From Rhodothermales bacterium (GTDB taxonomy: Bacteria; Bacteroidota; Rhodothermia; Rhodothermales; BA12), in the NCBI GenBank assembly GCA_014879465.1, contig JACSSA010000075.1:1-32369 (forward strand): a stretch of DNA of 32,369 nucleotides, given 5' to 3'. The notes beneath the pieces were generated by a model. It was not told where the DNA came from. It did no database searches and saw only the letters and a list, made by a program, of their open reading frames with translations. This document shows, piece after piece, positions 12,408 through 20,696 of this stretch (position 1 is its first letter; every line of letters begins with the position of its first letter). The translations under genes were made by a program, and so were the position numbers.

Positions 12408-15341
12408 TTGGAAGCCTCTACCGACCACCTGCTCGCCCTCCGCGACGCCCTTCGCACCCGTATCCGCGGCGAGCTTCGCCTCGACGCGCTCACCCGTGGC
12501 CTCTACGCCACCGACGGTTCGATGTACCAGAAGATGCCGCTCGGCGTCTTTTTCCCACGCTCGGCAGAGGATGTGCAGGCGCTCGTCGAAGAGACAAGCC
12601 GACTGGGCTTGCCGATTCTGCCGCGCGGCGGAGGCTCGTCTCTGGCCGGGCAGACGGTGAACGCGGCGGTCGTGATGGACTTCTCGCGGACCATGAACGA
12701 GGTCGTGCAGATCGACCCGGAACGCCGCATCGCCACCGTCCAGCCCGGCCTCGTGCTCGACACGCTCAGCCGCGCCCTCGCCCCCCATGGATTGATGGTT
12801 GGGCCGGATCCGGCATCGTCGTCGCGGGCCACCCTCGGCGGGATGTGCGGCAACAACTCCACCGGAACGCATTCGATCTGGTACGGCAACATGCTGCACC
12901 ACGTCGCGGCGATGCGCGTGATCCTCGACGACGGCTCGGCGGCGCTGTTCTCGGACGTGCCCGACGACGTATGGACGCAGCGGATGAAGCGCTCCGGTCG
13001 CGAAGGCGAGGTTTACCGCGGCCTCGACGCGCTCGTGCGCTCACGGTCGGAGATCATCCGGCGCGGCACGGCGCGGCATTGGCGGCGCAACTCCGGGTAT
13101 CGGCTCGAACAACTCCTCGGCGCGGACGCGGGGCCGTTTGCCGGCGGCCCCGGTGGCGGCGTCCAGCCCGTGCGCAACCTCGCACGGCTGCTCTGCGGCT
13201 CCGAAGGAACGCTGGCCGTCACGACCGAAATCGATGTGCAACTCGTCGAGAAGCCCAAGCACACGGCCCTCGGCGTGGCGCACTTCGCCGACCTCGACAC
13301 CGCGCTCCGGGCCGTGCCCGCCATCTTGGAGACCAACCCGTCGGCGGTCGAACTCTTCGACGACTACGCGATTCGCGCCGCCCGCAACAGCCCGGGCTTC
13401 GGCATGCGGATGGACTGGGTGCAGGGCGACCCCGGCGCGGTGCTGATGATCGAATACTTCTGCGAAAACGACGCAGAAGGCGAGGCCAAGCTTGACACCC
13501 TTCGCCAGCGGCTGAGCGCGGGTGTGGGCGGATACTACGACCTGTTCGCCAGCATCGACCCGGTACAGATCGCCAAGGTGTTTTCGGTGCGCAAGGAAGG
13601 CCTCGGCATCATCATGTCCGCCCGTGGCGACCTCAAGCCCATCGCCTTCATCGAAGACGCGAGCGTGCCGCCCGAGCACCTCGCCGACTACATCGCCGCG
13701 CTCAAGAAGGTGCTCGCCGACACAAACACGCCGGTGGCGCTCTACGCGCACGCCAGCGCAGGATGCCTGCACGTCCGCCCGTTCATCAACCTCAAAGACG
13801 CCGCCGAGGTCGAGAAGATGGCCTACATCGCCGAGGCGTCGATGGAATTGGTGCGCGATTTTGGCGGCACGGTGTCGAGCGAGCACGCCGACGGCCTCGC
13901 TCGTTCGTGGCTCAACCCCGGTCTGCTTGGGCCGGAGCTGTACGCGGCCAATGTGGACGTGAAACGCCTCTTCGATCCCCAAAACCGCCTCAACCCGGGC
14001 AATGTCGTGGAGGCCGGGCCGATGACCGAGCCGTTGCGTGTGGGGCCGGGCGACGTGCTGACGGTGCCGCCCACCCGACTCGATTGGAGCGCCGAGGGCG
14101 GCTTTGCCGCGGCCGTCGAACAGTGCAACGGCAACGGCGCGTGCCGCAAGCTCGACGCGGGGGTGATGTGCCCAACGTACATGGCCACGCGCGACGAGCA
14201 GCACACCACGCGGGGCCGTGCCAACGCCCTCCGCCTCGCGATGACAGGCGATTTGCCCGGCGGCGTCGCCTCGGACGATGTGGCGGCGGCGATGGATTTG
14301 TGCGTGCAGTGCAAGGCGTGCAAGACCGAGTGCCCGAGCAACGTGGACATGGCGCGGATGAAGACGGAGTGGCTCGCGATGCGCCACGACGAGAAATCGC
14401 CGAGCCTGCGCACCCGGCTGTTTGCCCGCCAGCCGCAGCTGGCCCGGCGGCTGCCCAAGGCGATGCGTCGCATCGCGTCGTGGTCGATGCGCAACAAGGT
14501 GTTCCGCGCCCGAATGGCGGCACTCGGCATGGCCACGAGCCGCGAGCTACCGGGGTTTGCTCCGCAGACGTTTACCGAGTGGTTTGCCACGCAATCGTGG
14601 CGCACAGCCAGCGCCGACGGCAAGCCGGAGGTCGTGATCTTCGCCGACACGTTCAACAACTACAACCACCCGGAGGTCGCGATGGCAGCGGCCCGCGTGC
14701 TCGACCGGCTCGGCTATCGTGTGCTCGCCTCGTCGGAGAAGGCGTGCTGCGGGCGTCCGCTGCTGTCCAAGGGCTTCGTCGATGCGGCGCGGAAGGAGGC
14801 GAAAAACGCCCTCGCCCGCCTGATCGACCACGCCGAGGCCGGGCGGATCGTTGTGGGGCTGGAGCCGTCGTGCCTGCTCACGTTTGGCGACGAGTTCCGG
14901 GTGCTGCTTCCCGGCGACGCTCGAGTGGAGACGCTTGCGCGCCATAGCCTCTTGTTCGAGGATTTCATCGCCAAGGAAGCTGCCGAAGGCCGGATCGAGG
15001 CGTCGTCGTTTACCGCAAGCGGCAAGGTTCTGCTCCACGGCCACTGCCACCAGAAGGCGCTCGTGGGCACGGCCGGAGCCAAGGCCGCGCTGGCGCTCGC
15101 GGGCTACGATGTGGACGTGCTCGACACCGCGTGCTGCGGGATGGCGGGGTCGTTTGGCTACGAAGCCGAGCACTACGACGTGTCGGTGAAGATGGCCGAG
15201 CGTAGGTTGCTCCCGGCGGTGCGAGAGCGCGGCGAGGCGCAAATTGCCGCTCCGGGCACGTCGTGCCGCGCCCAGATCACCGACCTATCCGACGCCGCAC
15301 CGCTGCATCCGGCACAGCTGCTGCTTCAAGCTCTGCGGTGA
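12408..15341 (+). CDS. FAD-linked oxidase fused to Fe-S and CCG-domain subunit (D-2-hydroxyacid dehydrogenase type)
   Basis: 977 residues. The frame offers only TTG 12408 as a start that keeps the whole FAD domain; the first ATG would remove 38 residues. Domain order: PCMH-type FAD-binding domain with PRGGGSSLAGQ (72-82) and a GNNSTGTHS motif; FAD oxidase C-terminal domain to about residue 560; ferredoxin-like region with C573/C579/C588 and C632/C635/C638/C642 (CVQCKACKTECP); two CCG domains with CC at 780-781 and 909-910, as in heterodisulfide reductase and lactate utilisation proteins. This is the architecture of YdiJ-like enzymes that oxidise D-2-hydroxyglutarate, D-lactate or glycolate and pass electrons to the membrane. 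The substrate is not decidable here. The stop overlaps the next ATG (TGATG). Confidence 0.9.
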   Translation: MEASTDHLLALRDALRTRIRGELRLDALTRGLYATDGSMYQKMPLGVFFPRSAEDVQALVEETSRLGLPILPRGGGSSLAGQTVNAAVVMDFSRTMNEVVQIDPERRIATVQPGLVLDTLSRALAPHGLMVGPDPASSSRATLGGMCGNNSTGTHSIWYGNMLHHVAAMRVILDDGSAALFSDVPDDVWTQRMKRSGREGEVYRGLDALVRSRSEIIRRGTARHWRRNSGYRLEQLLGADAGPFAGGPGGGVQPVRNLARLLCGSEGTLAVTTEIDVQLVEKPKHTALGVAHFADLDTALRAVPAILETNPSAVELFDDYAIRAARNSPGFGMRMDWVQGDPGAVLMIEYFCENDAEGEAKLDTLRQRLSAGVGGYYDLFASIDPVQIAKVFSVRKEGLGIIMSARGDLKPIAFIEDASVPPEHLADYIAALKKVLADTNTPVALYAHASAGCLHVRPFINLKDAAEVEKMAYIAEASMELVRDFGGTVSSEHADGLARSWLNPGLLGPELYAANVDVKRLFDPQNRLNPGNVVEAGPMTEPLRVGPGDVLTVPPTRLDWSAEGGFAAAVEQCNGNGACRKLDAGVMCPTYMATRDEQHTTRGRANALRLAMTGDLPGGVASDDVAAAMDLCVQCKACKTECPSNVDMARMKTEWLAMRHDEKSPSLRTRLFARQPQLARRLPKAMRRIASWSMRNKVFRARMAALGMATSRELPGFAPQTFTEWFATQSWRTASADGKPEVVIFADTFNNYNHPEVAMAAARVLDRLGYRVLASSEKACCGRPLLSKGFVDAARKEAKNALARLIDHAEAGRIVVGLEPSCLLTFGDEFRVLLPGDARVETLARHSLLFEDFIAKEAAEGRIEASSFTASGKVLLHGHCHQKALVGTAGAKAALALAGYDVDVLDTACCGMAGSFGYEAEHYDVSVKMAERRLLPAVRERGEAQIAAPGTSCRAQITDLSDAAPLHPAQLLLQALR

Positions 15342-15856
15342 TGGTACGCCGCCTCGTCGCGCTGTTTGCCGTGGTTGCCGCGGCGCTTGGGGGATGGGCC
15401 AACGCGCCCACCTCGGCGCTTCCCGCTGGAACGGTGGCCGACAGCGTGGTGGTGCGGAAGGCCGACCGACGGCTCGATCTGTACCGCGACGGCGAGCGCC
15501 TTAAAACGTACGTCGTCTCGTTGGGTCGAAATCCCACCGGCGATAAGGTGCGCGAAGGCGACGCTCGAACGCCTGAGGGGCGCTACGTTTTGGACTACCG
15601 CAACCCGCAATCGGGCTACCACCGGGCATTGCACATCTCGTATCCGTCGGCAGACGACCGTGCCGAGGCCGAACGACTCGGCGTTTCGCCGGGTGGCGAC
15701 CTTATGCTGCACGGGCTGCGCAACGGTTTCGGTGGGGTTGGACGGGCGCATCGAGCGGTCGATTGGACGCTCGGCTGCGTGGCGCTGACCAATGCCGAAA
15801 TCGAAGAACTCTGGCGCGTCGTCCCCGACGGCACGCCCATCACCATCCTGCCATGA
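15341..15856 (+). CDS. L,D-transpeptidase-family (YkuD) protein
   Basis: 171 residues. A signal peptide or anchor lies at about 1-22. The YkuD domain begins ADSVVVRKADRRLDLYRDG and carries the catalytic pair H124 (LMLHGLRNG) and C146 (DWTLGCVALTN), matching HGx... and S/TxGC. Exported YkuD enzymes form 3-3 peptidoglycan crosslinks or attach or hydrolyse peptidoglycan-linked groups; small single-domain forms like this one are often of unknown specificity. It starts on the A of the previous stop codon and ends in ATGA overlap with the lipoprotein gene, so the three genes form one translationally coupled unit. Confidence 0.85.
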   Translation: MVRRLVALFAVVAAALGGWANAPTSALPAGTVADSVVVRKADRRLDLYRDGERLKTYVVSLGRNPTGDKVREGDARTPEGRYVLDYRNPQSGYHRALHISYPSADDRAEAERLGVSPGGDLMLHGLRNGFGGVGRAHRAVDWTLGCVALTNAEIEELWRVVPDGTPITILP

Positions 15857-16269
15857 TCCATCGTCTCCTTGCTTCGCTCGCCGCCGTGTACGCGCTCGCG
15901 GCCTGCGACAAGCCCGACCAGACGCCCAAACCGTCGCCCACGACCTCGGTCGAAACGTCTCCGTCGCCCGCCGACACCGCTCCGGCGCACCCCGACACGT
16001 CCAACCCGAACATCCGAGGCGATTTCGCCGCGCCCGACACCGCCGCCGCGCCGCTCGTGCGCACCGCCGGGACGATCCGCTATGTGGAGGTTGAAGGCGG
16101 CGGCTGGGTGATTGACACACCTGACGGCACGTTTCAGCCCCTCAACCTCGACGCAGCGTACCGCGTGAACGGCCAGCGGGTGACCGTCACGCTGCGCCCG
16201 CATTACGACATGGCGAGCACCCTGCAGGTTGGGTTGATCGCCGACATCGTGCACATCGCGAAGCGCTAA
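15853..16269 (+). CDS. Small predicted lipoprotein
   Basis: 138 residues. The lipobox is LAAC within a short signal peptide (cysteine at 18). It is followed by a Pro/Thr/Ser/Asp-rich tether (about 20-65) and a compact C-terminal domain (IRYVEVEGGGWVIDTPDG, then strands to LIADIVHIAKR) that looks like a small beta barrel or OB-type fold. No family is recognised. ATGA overlap couples it to the L,D-transpeptidase, so an envelope role is likely. It is convergent with msrA. Confidence 0.7.
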   Translation: MIHRLLASLAAVYALAACDKPDQTPKPSPTTSVETSPSPADTAPAHPDTSNPNIRGDFAAPDTAAAPLVRTAGTIRYVEVEGGGWVIDTPDGTFQPLNLDAAYRVNGQRVTVTLRPHYDMASTLQVGLIADIVHIAKR

Positions 16270-16278
16270 CCGATAGGC

Positions 16279-16950
16279 TTAGGGGCGTCCCCAGAGCGCT
16301 TGCAGCCGGGCATCGCGCCCGCACCCGAGCCGGTAGCGCTCGTACGTTTCCGGGTTGGTGAGGTGGTAGTTCTGGTGGTACGCCTCGGCGGCCCAGAACG
16401 TCGTGGCCGGAAGAATCTGCGTGACGATGGGCGCGGCAAACGGCTTCGTCCGCTCGATGTCCGCCTTCGACGCCTCAGCGGCGGTGCGCTGCGCGGCGTT
16501 GTGGACGAGGATGGCCGAGCGGTACGGCTCGCCTCGGTCGCAGAACTGTCCGGCGGCGTCGGTCGGGTCGGTGGAGCGCCAGAAGACGCGCAGCAATTCG
16601 TCGTACGACACCTTCGCCGGGTCGTACGTCACCTGCACGGCCTCGATGTGGCCGGTGTTGTGCTGGCCCATCTGCTCGTACGTCACATGCGGCACGCGTC
16701 CGCCGGTGTAGCCGCTCACCGTCTCGACCACGCCGTTCACCGTGTCGAAATCCGACTCCGTGCACCAGAAGCAGCCGGTGGCGAACGTGGCGCGTTCGAG
16801 CGTCTTGCCGTCGGGCGCAACGAACGGCGACGTCGTGGCGATTGAGTCCGTTCCGGCGGTTGACGCTTGGCCGGTTGTCATCGGCGAGCCGCCGGTGCCG
16901 CACGCGGCAGCACCGAAAAGCAGCGGCAAGAGCAGGGCGAGGTAACGCAT
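16279..16950 (-). CDS. msrA: Peptide methionine-S-sulfoxide reductase MsrA, lipoprotein form
   Basis: 223 residues from ATG 16950; the upstream TTG is rejected because it would extend a good signal peptide. The lipobox ends at C17 (LFGAAAC). The MsrA core has GCFWC with catalytic C60, then VSGYTGG, HTGHIEAV-like NTGHIEAVQVTYDP, and EAYHQNYH. It reduces the S-epimer of methionine sulfoxide in exported proteins. It lies 15 bases downstream of msrB, so the two repair both epimers as a unit. The needed periplasmic reductant could come from DsbD (inference). Confidence 0.95.
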   Translation of the reverse strand: MRYLALLLPLLFGAAACGTGGSPMTTGQASTAGTDSIATTSPFVAPDGKTLERATFATGCFWCTESDFDTVNGVVETVSGYTGGRVPHVTYEQMGQHNTGHIEAVQVTYDPAKVSYDELLRVFWRSTDPTDAAGQFCDRGEPYRSAILVHNAAQRTAAEASKADIERTKPFAAPIVTQILPATTFWAAEAYHQNYHLTNPETYERYRLGCGRDARLQALWGRP

Positions 16951-16965
16951 TGAACGAGGCGGCAA

Positions 16966-17538
16966 TTAGGTGCGAAGCGCCGGGAGCGCTTGGCCTTCGG
17001 CGAAGAAAAGCAGGGCGAGGCCGTTGTTGCAGTAGCGCAGGCCTGTTGGCGGCGGGCCATCGGGGAAGACGTGCCCTTGATGGCCGGTGCAGCGTACGCA
17101 GTGGTACTCGGTGCGCACCTCATAGGGTAGGCTGGTGTCTTCGGTCGTGCCGATGTGCCCGTGGATCGGGTCGAAGAAACTGGGCCATCCGGTGCCGCTG
17201 TCGAACTTCGCCGCCGAGCGGAACAGCGGCAGGTGGCAGGCGGCGCACACGAACGTGCCTGTGCGTTTCTCGTCGTTGAGGGGGCTGCTGCGCGGCGGCT
17301 CGGTGGCGTGGTTGAAGAGCACGTCGAAGCGGGCGCGCTCCAGCAAACGCGCCCACTCGGACTTGGGTTTTGCCAGCGGGGCGATGGTCGGATCTGGCGG
17401 AGGAATCGCCATGGCACCCGCCGCGCCGCGCCCCATCCCGGAAGGCGATGCCGACGGGTCTTCGGTGCGGCAGGCGGCCAAGAGGGCGGGGGCGGCCAGC
17501 ACGGCGGGTAGGCGACGGAGGAACGCGGCGCGGTTCAT
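16966..17538 (-). CDS. msrB: Peptide methionine-R-sulfoxide reductase MsrB, lipoprotein form
   Basis: 190 residues. The N-terminus MNRAAFLRRLPAVLAAP ends in the lipobox LAAC (C23), with an RR pair that is also Tat-compatible. A Pro-rich linker follows, then the MsrB domain. Zinc cysteines are C98/C101 (CAAC) and C147/C150 (CVRC). Other landmarks are the GTGWPSFFDPI block, GHVFPDGP, and catalytic C170 in LRYCNNGLAL, where many relatives read RYCVNSASL. It reduces the R-epimer of methionine sulfoxide. It precedes msrA by 15 bases in the same direction. No -7-like element at the usual spacing was found. Confidence 0.95.
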   Translation of the reverse strand: MNRAAFLRRLPAVLAAPALLAACRTEDPSASPSGMGRGAAGAMAIPPPDPTIAPLAKPKSEWARLLERARFDVLFNHATEPPRSSPLNDEKRTGTFVCAACHLPLFRSAAKFDSGTGWPSFFDPIHGHIGTTEDTSLPYEVRTEYHCVRCTGHQGHVFPDGPPPTGLRYCNNGLALLFFAEGQALPALRT

Positions 17539-17621
17539 TGGGGCACAGAAGACTTGACCACGGCGAACGCCCGGAGAAGCTTCGGTTCCGTGCTCTGTCC
17601 GCACCCTGCGCGTCCGTGCCG

Positions 17622-17629
17622 TACCTTGC
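17622..17629 (+). promoter_or_regulatory. -7-like element of the receiver-TPR gene
   Basis: TACCTTGC ends 21 bases before ATG 17651. Confidence 0.45.
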
Positions 17630-17650
17630 CGGAAACCATCACCGCCCGCG

Positions 17651-18355
17651 ATGTTTGGCCGTCGTTCCACCCTGCCACCACCACCGCCGTCCGTTTCCGT
17701 GCTGGTGGTGATCGACGACGAGGAGCAGCGTGAGGCGTGCGTAGCGTCGCTCTCCGAGATGCCCGGTTTGGTCGTGGAGGCCGTGGTCGACGGGCGGCAG
17801 GCGCTCGAACGGCTCAACGGCAGGGCGTACGCGCTGGCGCTCGTGGAGCAAAACATGCCGCCCGCCAACGAACGCGGATTGCTACGCGGCCTGAAGGCGC
17901 TGCACCCGGAGACGGCGCTTGTGGCGTACGTCGAGGGCGATTTGCCGCCCGAAGAGGCCGCCGAATACCTGCACGCGGGAGCGTCGCACCTGCTGGCGCT
18001 GCCGGTCACGCCCGAACGGCTCCGGGCACGGGTGAAGGCGATGCTCGACGCCGAGGCACGCACCAACGACCGCACCGACCGCTTCCGCCACCATTTGCAC
18101 GCGGCCACCTTGGCGCTCGACGAACGGCAACTCACGGCGGCGAGCGCCCACGCGCGGCAGGCGCTGTCCTACGAAGGCGCACGTCCCGAGCCGTTCAACG
18201 TCCTCGGCATCGTCGCCCAGCTGTCGATGGATCTGGCCGAGGCGCAGCGGCTCTACCGTACGGCGCTCGCGCTCGACCCCAACTTTGCACCTGCCCGCGA
18301 CAACCTCCGCGCCATCTCCGACTTTCCGAAGAAACTCAGCCTCTTTAGGGTGTGA
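17651..18355 (+). CDS. Degenerate (pseudo-)receiver domain fused to TPR repeats
   Basis: 234 residues. Residues about 15-130 follow the CheY fold: VLVVIDDEE keeps the acidic pair D22/D23. The phosphoacceptor position in LVEQNMPP is Glu (E66) instead of Asp. The conserved Thr/Ser region reads LVAYVEG, and the usual Lys of the KP motif is Leu (L117, ALPV). It therefore probably cannot be phosphorylated normally; Glu may mimic the active state. Residues about 140-225 contain two TPR-like repeats (SAHARQALSYEGARPEPFN; AQRLYRTALALDPNFAPA). No output DNA-binding domain is present, so it likely works by protein contact. No histidine kinase gene is adjacent. Confidence 0.8.
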   Translation: MFGRRSTLPPPPPSVSVLVVIDDEEQREACVASLSEMPGLVVEAVVDGRQALERLNGRAYALALVEQNMPPANERGLLRGLKALHPETALVAYVEGDLPPEEAAEYLHAGASHLLALPVTPERLRARVKAMLDAEARTNDRTDRFRHHLHAATLALDERQLTAASAHARQALSYEGARPEPFNVLGIVAQLSMDLAEAQRLYRTALALDPNFAPARDNLRAISDFPKKLSLFRV

Positions 18356-18444
18356 CGAGAACGATGTAAACGAGTGTGGTTACGATGTTTTACAAGGATA
18401 TCGTTAATCGCGCTATACATCATTCGTCACAAAACACACGCTGT
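18356..18444. other. AT-rich convergent spacer
   Basis: About 90 bases between two genes ending toward each other, clearly richer in A and T than the flanks. A weak 6-bp stem (TGTAAA at 18365 with TTTACA at 18389) is visible, but no convincing terminator for either gene. Confidence 0.4.
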
Positions 18445-19098
18445 CTATTGCCTTGCCAGGCGGGCGAGGTCTTCGTTGCGTCCGGCCAGCAGCAGCGTGT
18501 CGTGGTCGTCGAGCAAGGCGGTAGGGTTGGGTGGAATGTGCAGCGCGTCGTGGACGACGTCGTGGACGGCAATCACCGTGACGCGCTCCATCTGCCGGAG
18601 GTTGAGGTCTTGCAGCGACCGTCCGTGCCACGCCTTCGGGACGGCCAGTTCCTGCACCGAGAAGCCCGATCCGAGGTCGAAGTAGTTGAATACGTTGCCC
18701 GAGACGAGGCGCATCGCCAGCGCCCGTCCGCTCTCGGCCTCGGGGAAGATCGTCTCGTCGGCACCGATGCGGTGCATCACGCGGGCGGCCTCTTGGCTCG
18801 TCACCTTGCACACGACCCTTGGCACGCCGAGGTCTTTGAGCGCCAGCGTGGCGAGGATGGCGGCGGTGAGGTCGTCGCCGGTGGAGACGACACCTGCGTC
18901 GGCCCCGTCGGCCCCGATGCGGTCGAGCAGTGTGCGGTCGCGCCCATCGCCCACCACGGCGCGCGTCACAAACCGGGCGGCGCGGTCAACGGCGGCGGCG
19001 TTTTGGTCGACGGCCACCACCTCGTGGCCTTGTGCGAACAGCGCTTCGGCGGTGCTGGCTCCGAAGTTGCCCAGACCGACCACAACAAAACGGTTCAT
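18445..19098 (-). CDS. trkA: TrkA/KtrA potassium uptake regulatory subunit
   Basis: 217 residues, the single-RCK length typical of KtrA and actinobacterial TrkA (E. coli TrkA is a double unit). The N-terminal Rossmann motif is FVVVGLGNFGAS, with the acidic end of strand two in VVAVDQN and GDGRD, binding NAD(H) or ATP/ADP. The C-terminal RCK_C domain starts near residue 135 (FSVQELAVPKAWHGRSL). It forms the cytoplasmic gating ring on the TrkH/KtrB-type channel encoded upstream, 35 bases away. It has its own -7-like element, so it can also be expressed alone. Confidence 0.93.
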   Translation of the reverse strand: MNRFVVVGLGNFGASTAEALFAQGHEVVAVDQNAAAVDRAARFVTRAVVGDGRDRTLLDRIGADGADAGVVSTGDDLTAAILATLALKDLGVPRVVCKVTSQEAARVMHRIGADETIFPEAESGRALAMRLVSGNVFNYFDLGSGFSVQELAVPKAWHGRSLQDLNLRQMERVTVIAVHDVVHDALHIPPNPTALLDDHDTLLLAGRNEDLARLARQ

Positions 19099-19119
19099 AC
19101 CAAGCGGGAAAGACTAAGG

Positions 19120-19127
19120 GGAAGATA
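19120..19127 (-). promoter_or_regulatory. -7-like element of trkA
   Basis: TATCTTCC on the minus strand ends 21 bases before the trkA ATG, in the 35-base gap after trkH. Confidence 0.4.
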
Positions 19128-19133
19128 GGCGGT

Positions 19134-20582
19134 TCATCCGACCACCACGTCTTCGTAGGCGTACCGGACGATGGGCGTGGCGGCAGGGCGCTGGGCAAGC
19201 GCGGCGGCCACGGCCACCGGCCCCACTCGTCCCACAAACATCAGCAGCAGCGTCACCACCTTGGACGCTGTGCCCAGCGTGGCGGTGATGTTCATCGAAA
19301 GCCCGACCGTGTTGAAGGCGCTCACCGACTCGAACATGTAGCCGAGGAACTTGGCCTCTGCCGTGTGCCGTCCTTCGAGCGCCACGAGCGCGAGGATGCC
19401 AAGCGTGACGAACGTCATGTAGAGCATCGCTTGGTTGACGGCGCGGTTGAGCGTCTCCTGCGGCACCGTCCGCCCCCAAAGCCCCGTGGACGTTCGGCCT
19501 CGGAAACGCGCCCACGCGAGGAGCGCCAGCAGCGCGAACGTCGTCGTTTTCGCGCCGCCAGCGGTTGAGCCGGGGCTGCCGCCGACGAACATCAGCAAGA
19601 TGGTGAGGAAGTTGGCGGCGGGGGTGGCCGCGCTGTAGTCGATGGAGTTGAACCCGGCGGTGCGGGCCGTCACGCTGAAAAAAAACGCATTGAGCCATTT
19701 GAAAGGCTCCGGCAGGCGGGCGAGCGTCACGTCGGTTTCAAAGACGTAGCCGCCCACCGTCCCGACGACGAGCAGCACGGCGGTGGCCGCGAGCACGATG
19801 CGCGAGTGAAGGCTCAGCCGAAAGCGGTGTCGCCGCCGGACGGCCTTCGTCCACAGCACGATCTCCTCGATGGTGAGGAAGCCAAGGCCGCCAAGCACGA
19901 TCAACCCGGCCACGACGAGCAGCACCGGCGCGTTCGTCTGGTAGTCCATCAGGCTGGCCGAGAACGTCGAAAATCCGGCGTTGCAGAAGGCGGAGATGCT
20001 GTGGAAGACGCCGTTCCAGAGGGCGTGGCCGAACGGTTGGTGGCGGGCAAACAGGCCGGTGAGCACCACCGCACCGGCGGCTTCGATCAAAAACGTGAAC
20101 CGGACGACGTCGCGGAGCAAGCGGCGGGCATCCACATGCGGGGCGACATCGGTGAGCGCCGAGGCCGAGAGGGATTCTTGCCGCAGCGACATTCGCTGGC
20201 CGAGCACGGCGGCGATCAGGCTGGTGAAGGCGATGATGCCAAGGCCGCCGAGCTGGATGCACAGCAAGATCCACGCCTGCCCAAATGGGGTGAAATGCGT
20301 GGCCGTGTCCACCACAATCAGCCCTGTGACGCACACGGCGCTCGTGACCGTGAACGCTGCGTCGAGCCACGAAAGGCTCGCGCCCGTGTAGATGCCGGGC
20401 AGCAGCTGAAGCCCCAGCGTACCGCCCGCGATGAGCGCGGCGAACGACAGCGTGAAGAGCGCGGGCGGGCTGATCTCGCCCCACAACGACCGGTTCAGCC
20501 GAGGCCGCGTGGTCCAGCGGCCTCGACGAACGGGGCGGAGCCGAAAGCGGCTGGCGCGCAGCACGTCGAACAAGCCGGGCAT
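19134..20582 (-). CDS. trkH: TrkH/KtrB-family potassium channel subunit
   Basis: 482 residues with about eight to ten hydrophobic membrane segments. The four pore-loop signatures are visible in order: TSAVCVTGLIVVD, SISAFCNAGFSTF, TARTAGFNSID and SVSAFNTVGLS, each with the filter glycine. GGSPGSTAGGAKT after the third loop marks the gating loop region. The 40-residue Arg-rich N-terminus is cytoplasmic and longer than in many KtrB proteins. It imports K+ (possibly Na+-coupled as in Ktr) with the RCK subunit encoded next. It is divergent from the GH13 gene across 114 bases. Confidence 0.93.
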   Translation of the reverse strand: MPGLFDVLRASRFRLRPVRRGRWTTRPRLNRSLWGEISPPALFTLSFAALIAGGTLGLQLLPGIYTGASLSWLDAAFTVTSAVCVTGLIVVDTATHFTPFGQAWILLCIQLGGLGIIAFTSLIAAVLGQRMSLRQESLSASALTDVAPHVDARRLLRDVVRFTFLIEAAGAVVLTGLFARHQPFGHALWNGVFHSISAFCNAGFSTFSASLMDYQTNAPVLLVVAGLIVLGGLGFLTIEEIVLWTKAVRRRHRFRLSLHSRIVLAATAVLLVVGTVGGYVFETDVTLARLPEPFKWLNAFFFSVTARTAGFNSIDYSAATPAANFLTILLMFVGGSPGSTAGGAKTTTFALLALLAWARFRGRTSTGLWGRTVPQETLNRAVNQAMLYMTFVTLGILALVALEGRHTAEAKFLGYMFESVSAFNTVGLSMNITATLGTASKVVTLLLMFVGRVGPVAVAAALAQRPAATPIVRYAYEDVVVG

Positions 20583-20603
20583 TGCGGAGAGTTGGGCAAT
20601 GCG

Positions 20604-20611
20604 TCAAGATA
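20604..20611 (-). promoter_or_regulatory. -7-like element of trkH
   Basis: TATCTTGA on the minus strand ends 21 bases before the trkH ATG. Confidence 0.45.
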
Positions 20612-20668
20612 AGGGCAGAAGACGCTGCCGACGTGGACGCGACGGTGCGACGGTGCTGTTGAACCCTG

Positions 20669-20676
20669 TATCTTCG
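20669..20676 (+). promoter_or_regulatory. -7-like element of the GH13 gene
   Basis: TATCTTCG ends 20 bases before ATG 20697. The same octamer precedes the MFS transporter gene. Confidence 0.45.
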
Positions 20677-20696
20677 TCTTCCCATCCGACGGTCTT

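Noticed and set aside
13041-14387. 448-codon minus-strand open frame within the FAD/Fe-S gene
   Set aside because: Antisense shadow; the plus strand has intact FAD, Fe-S and CCG motifs.
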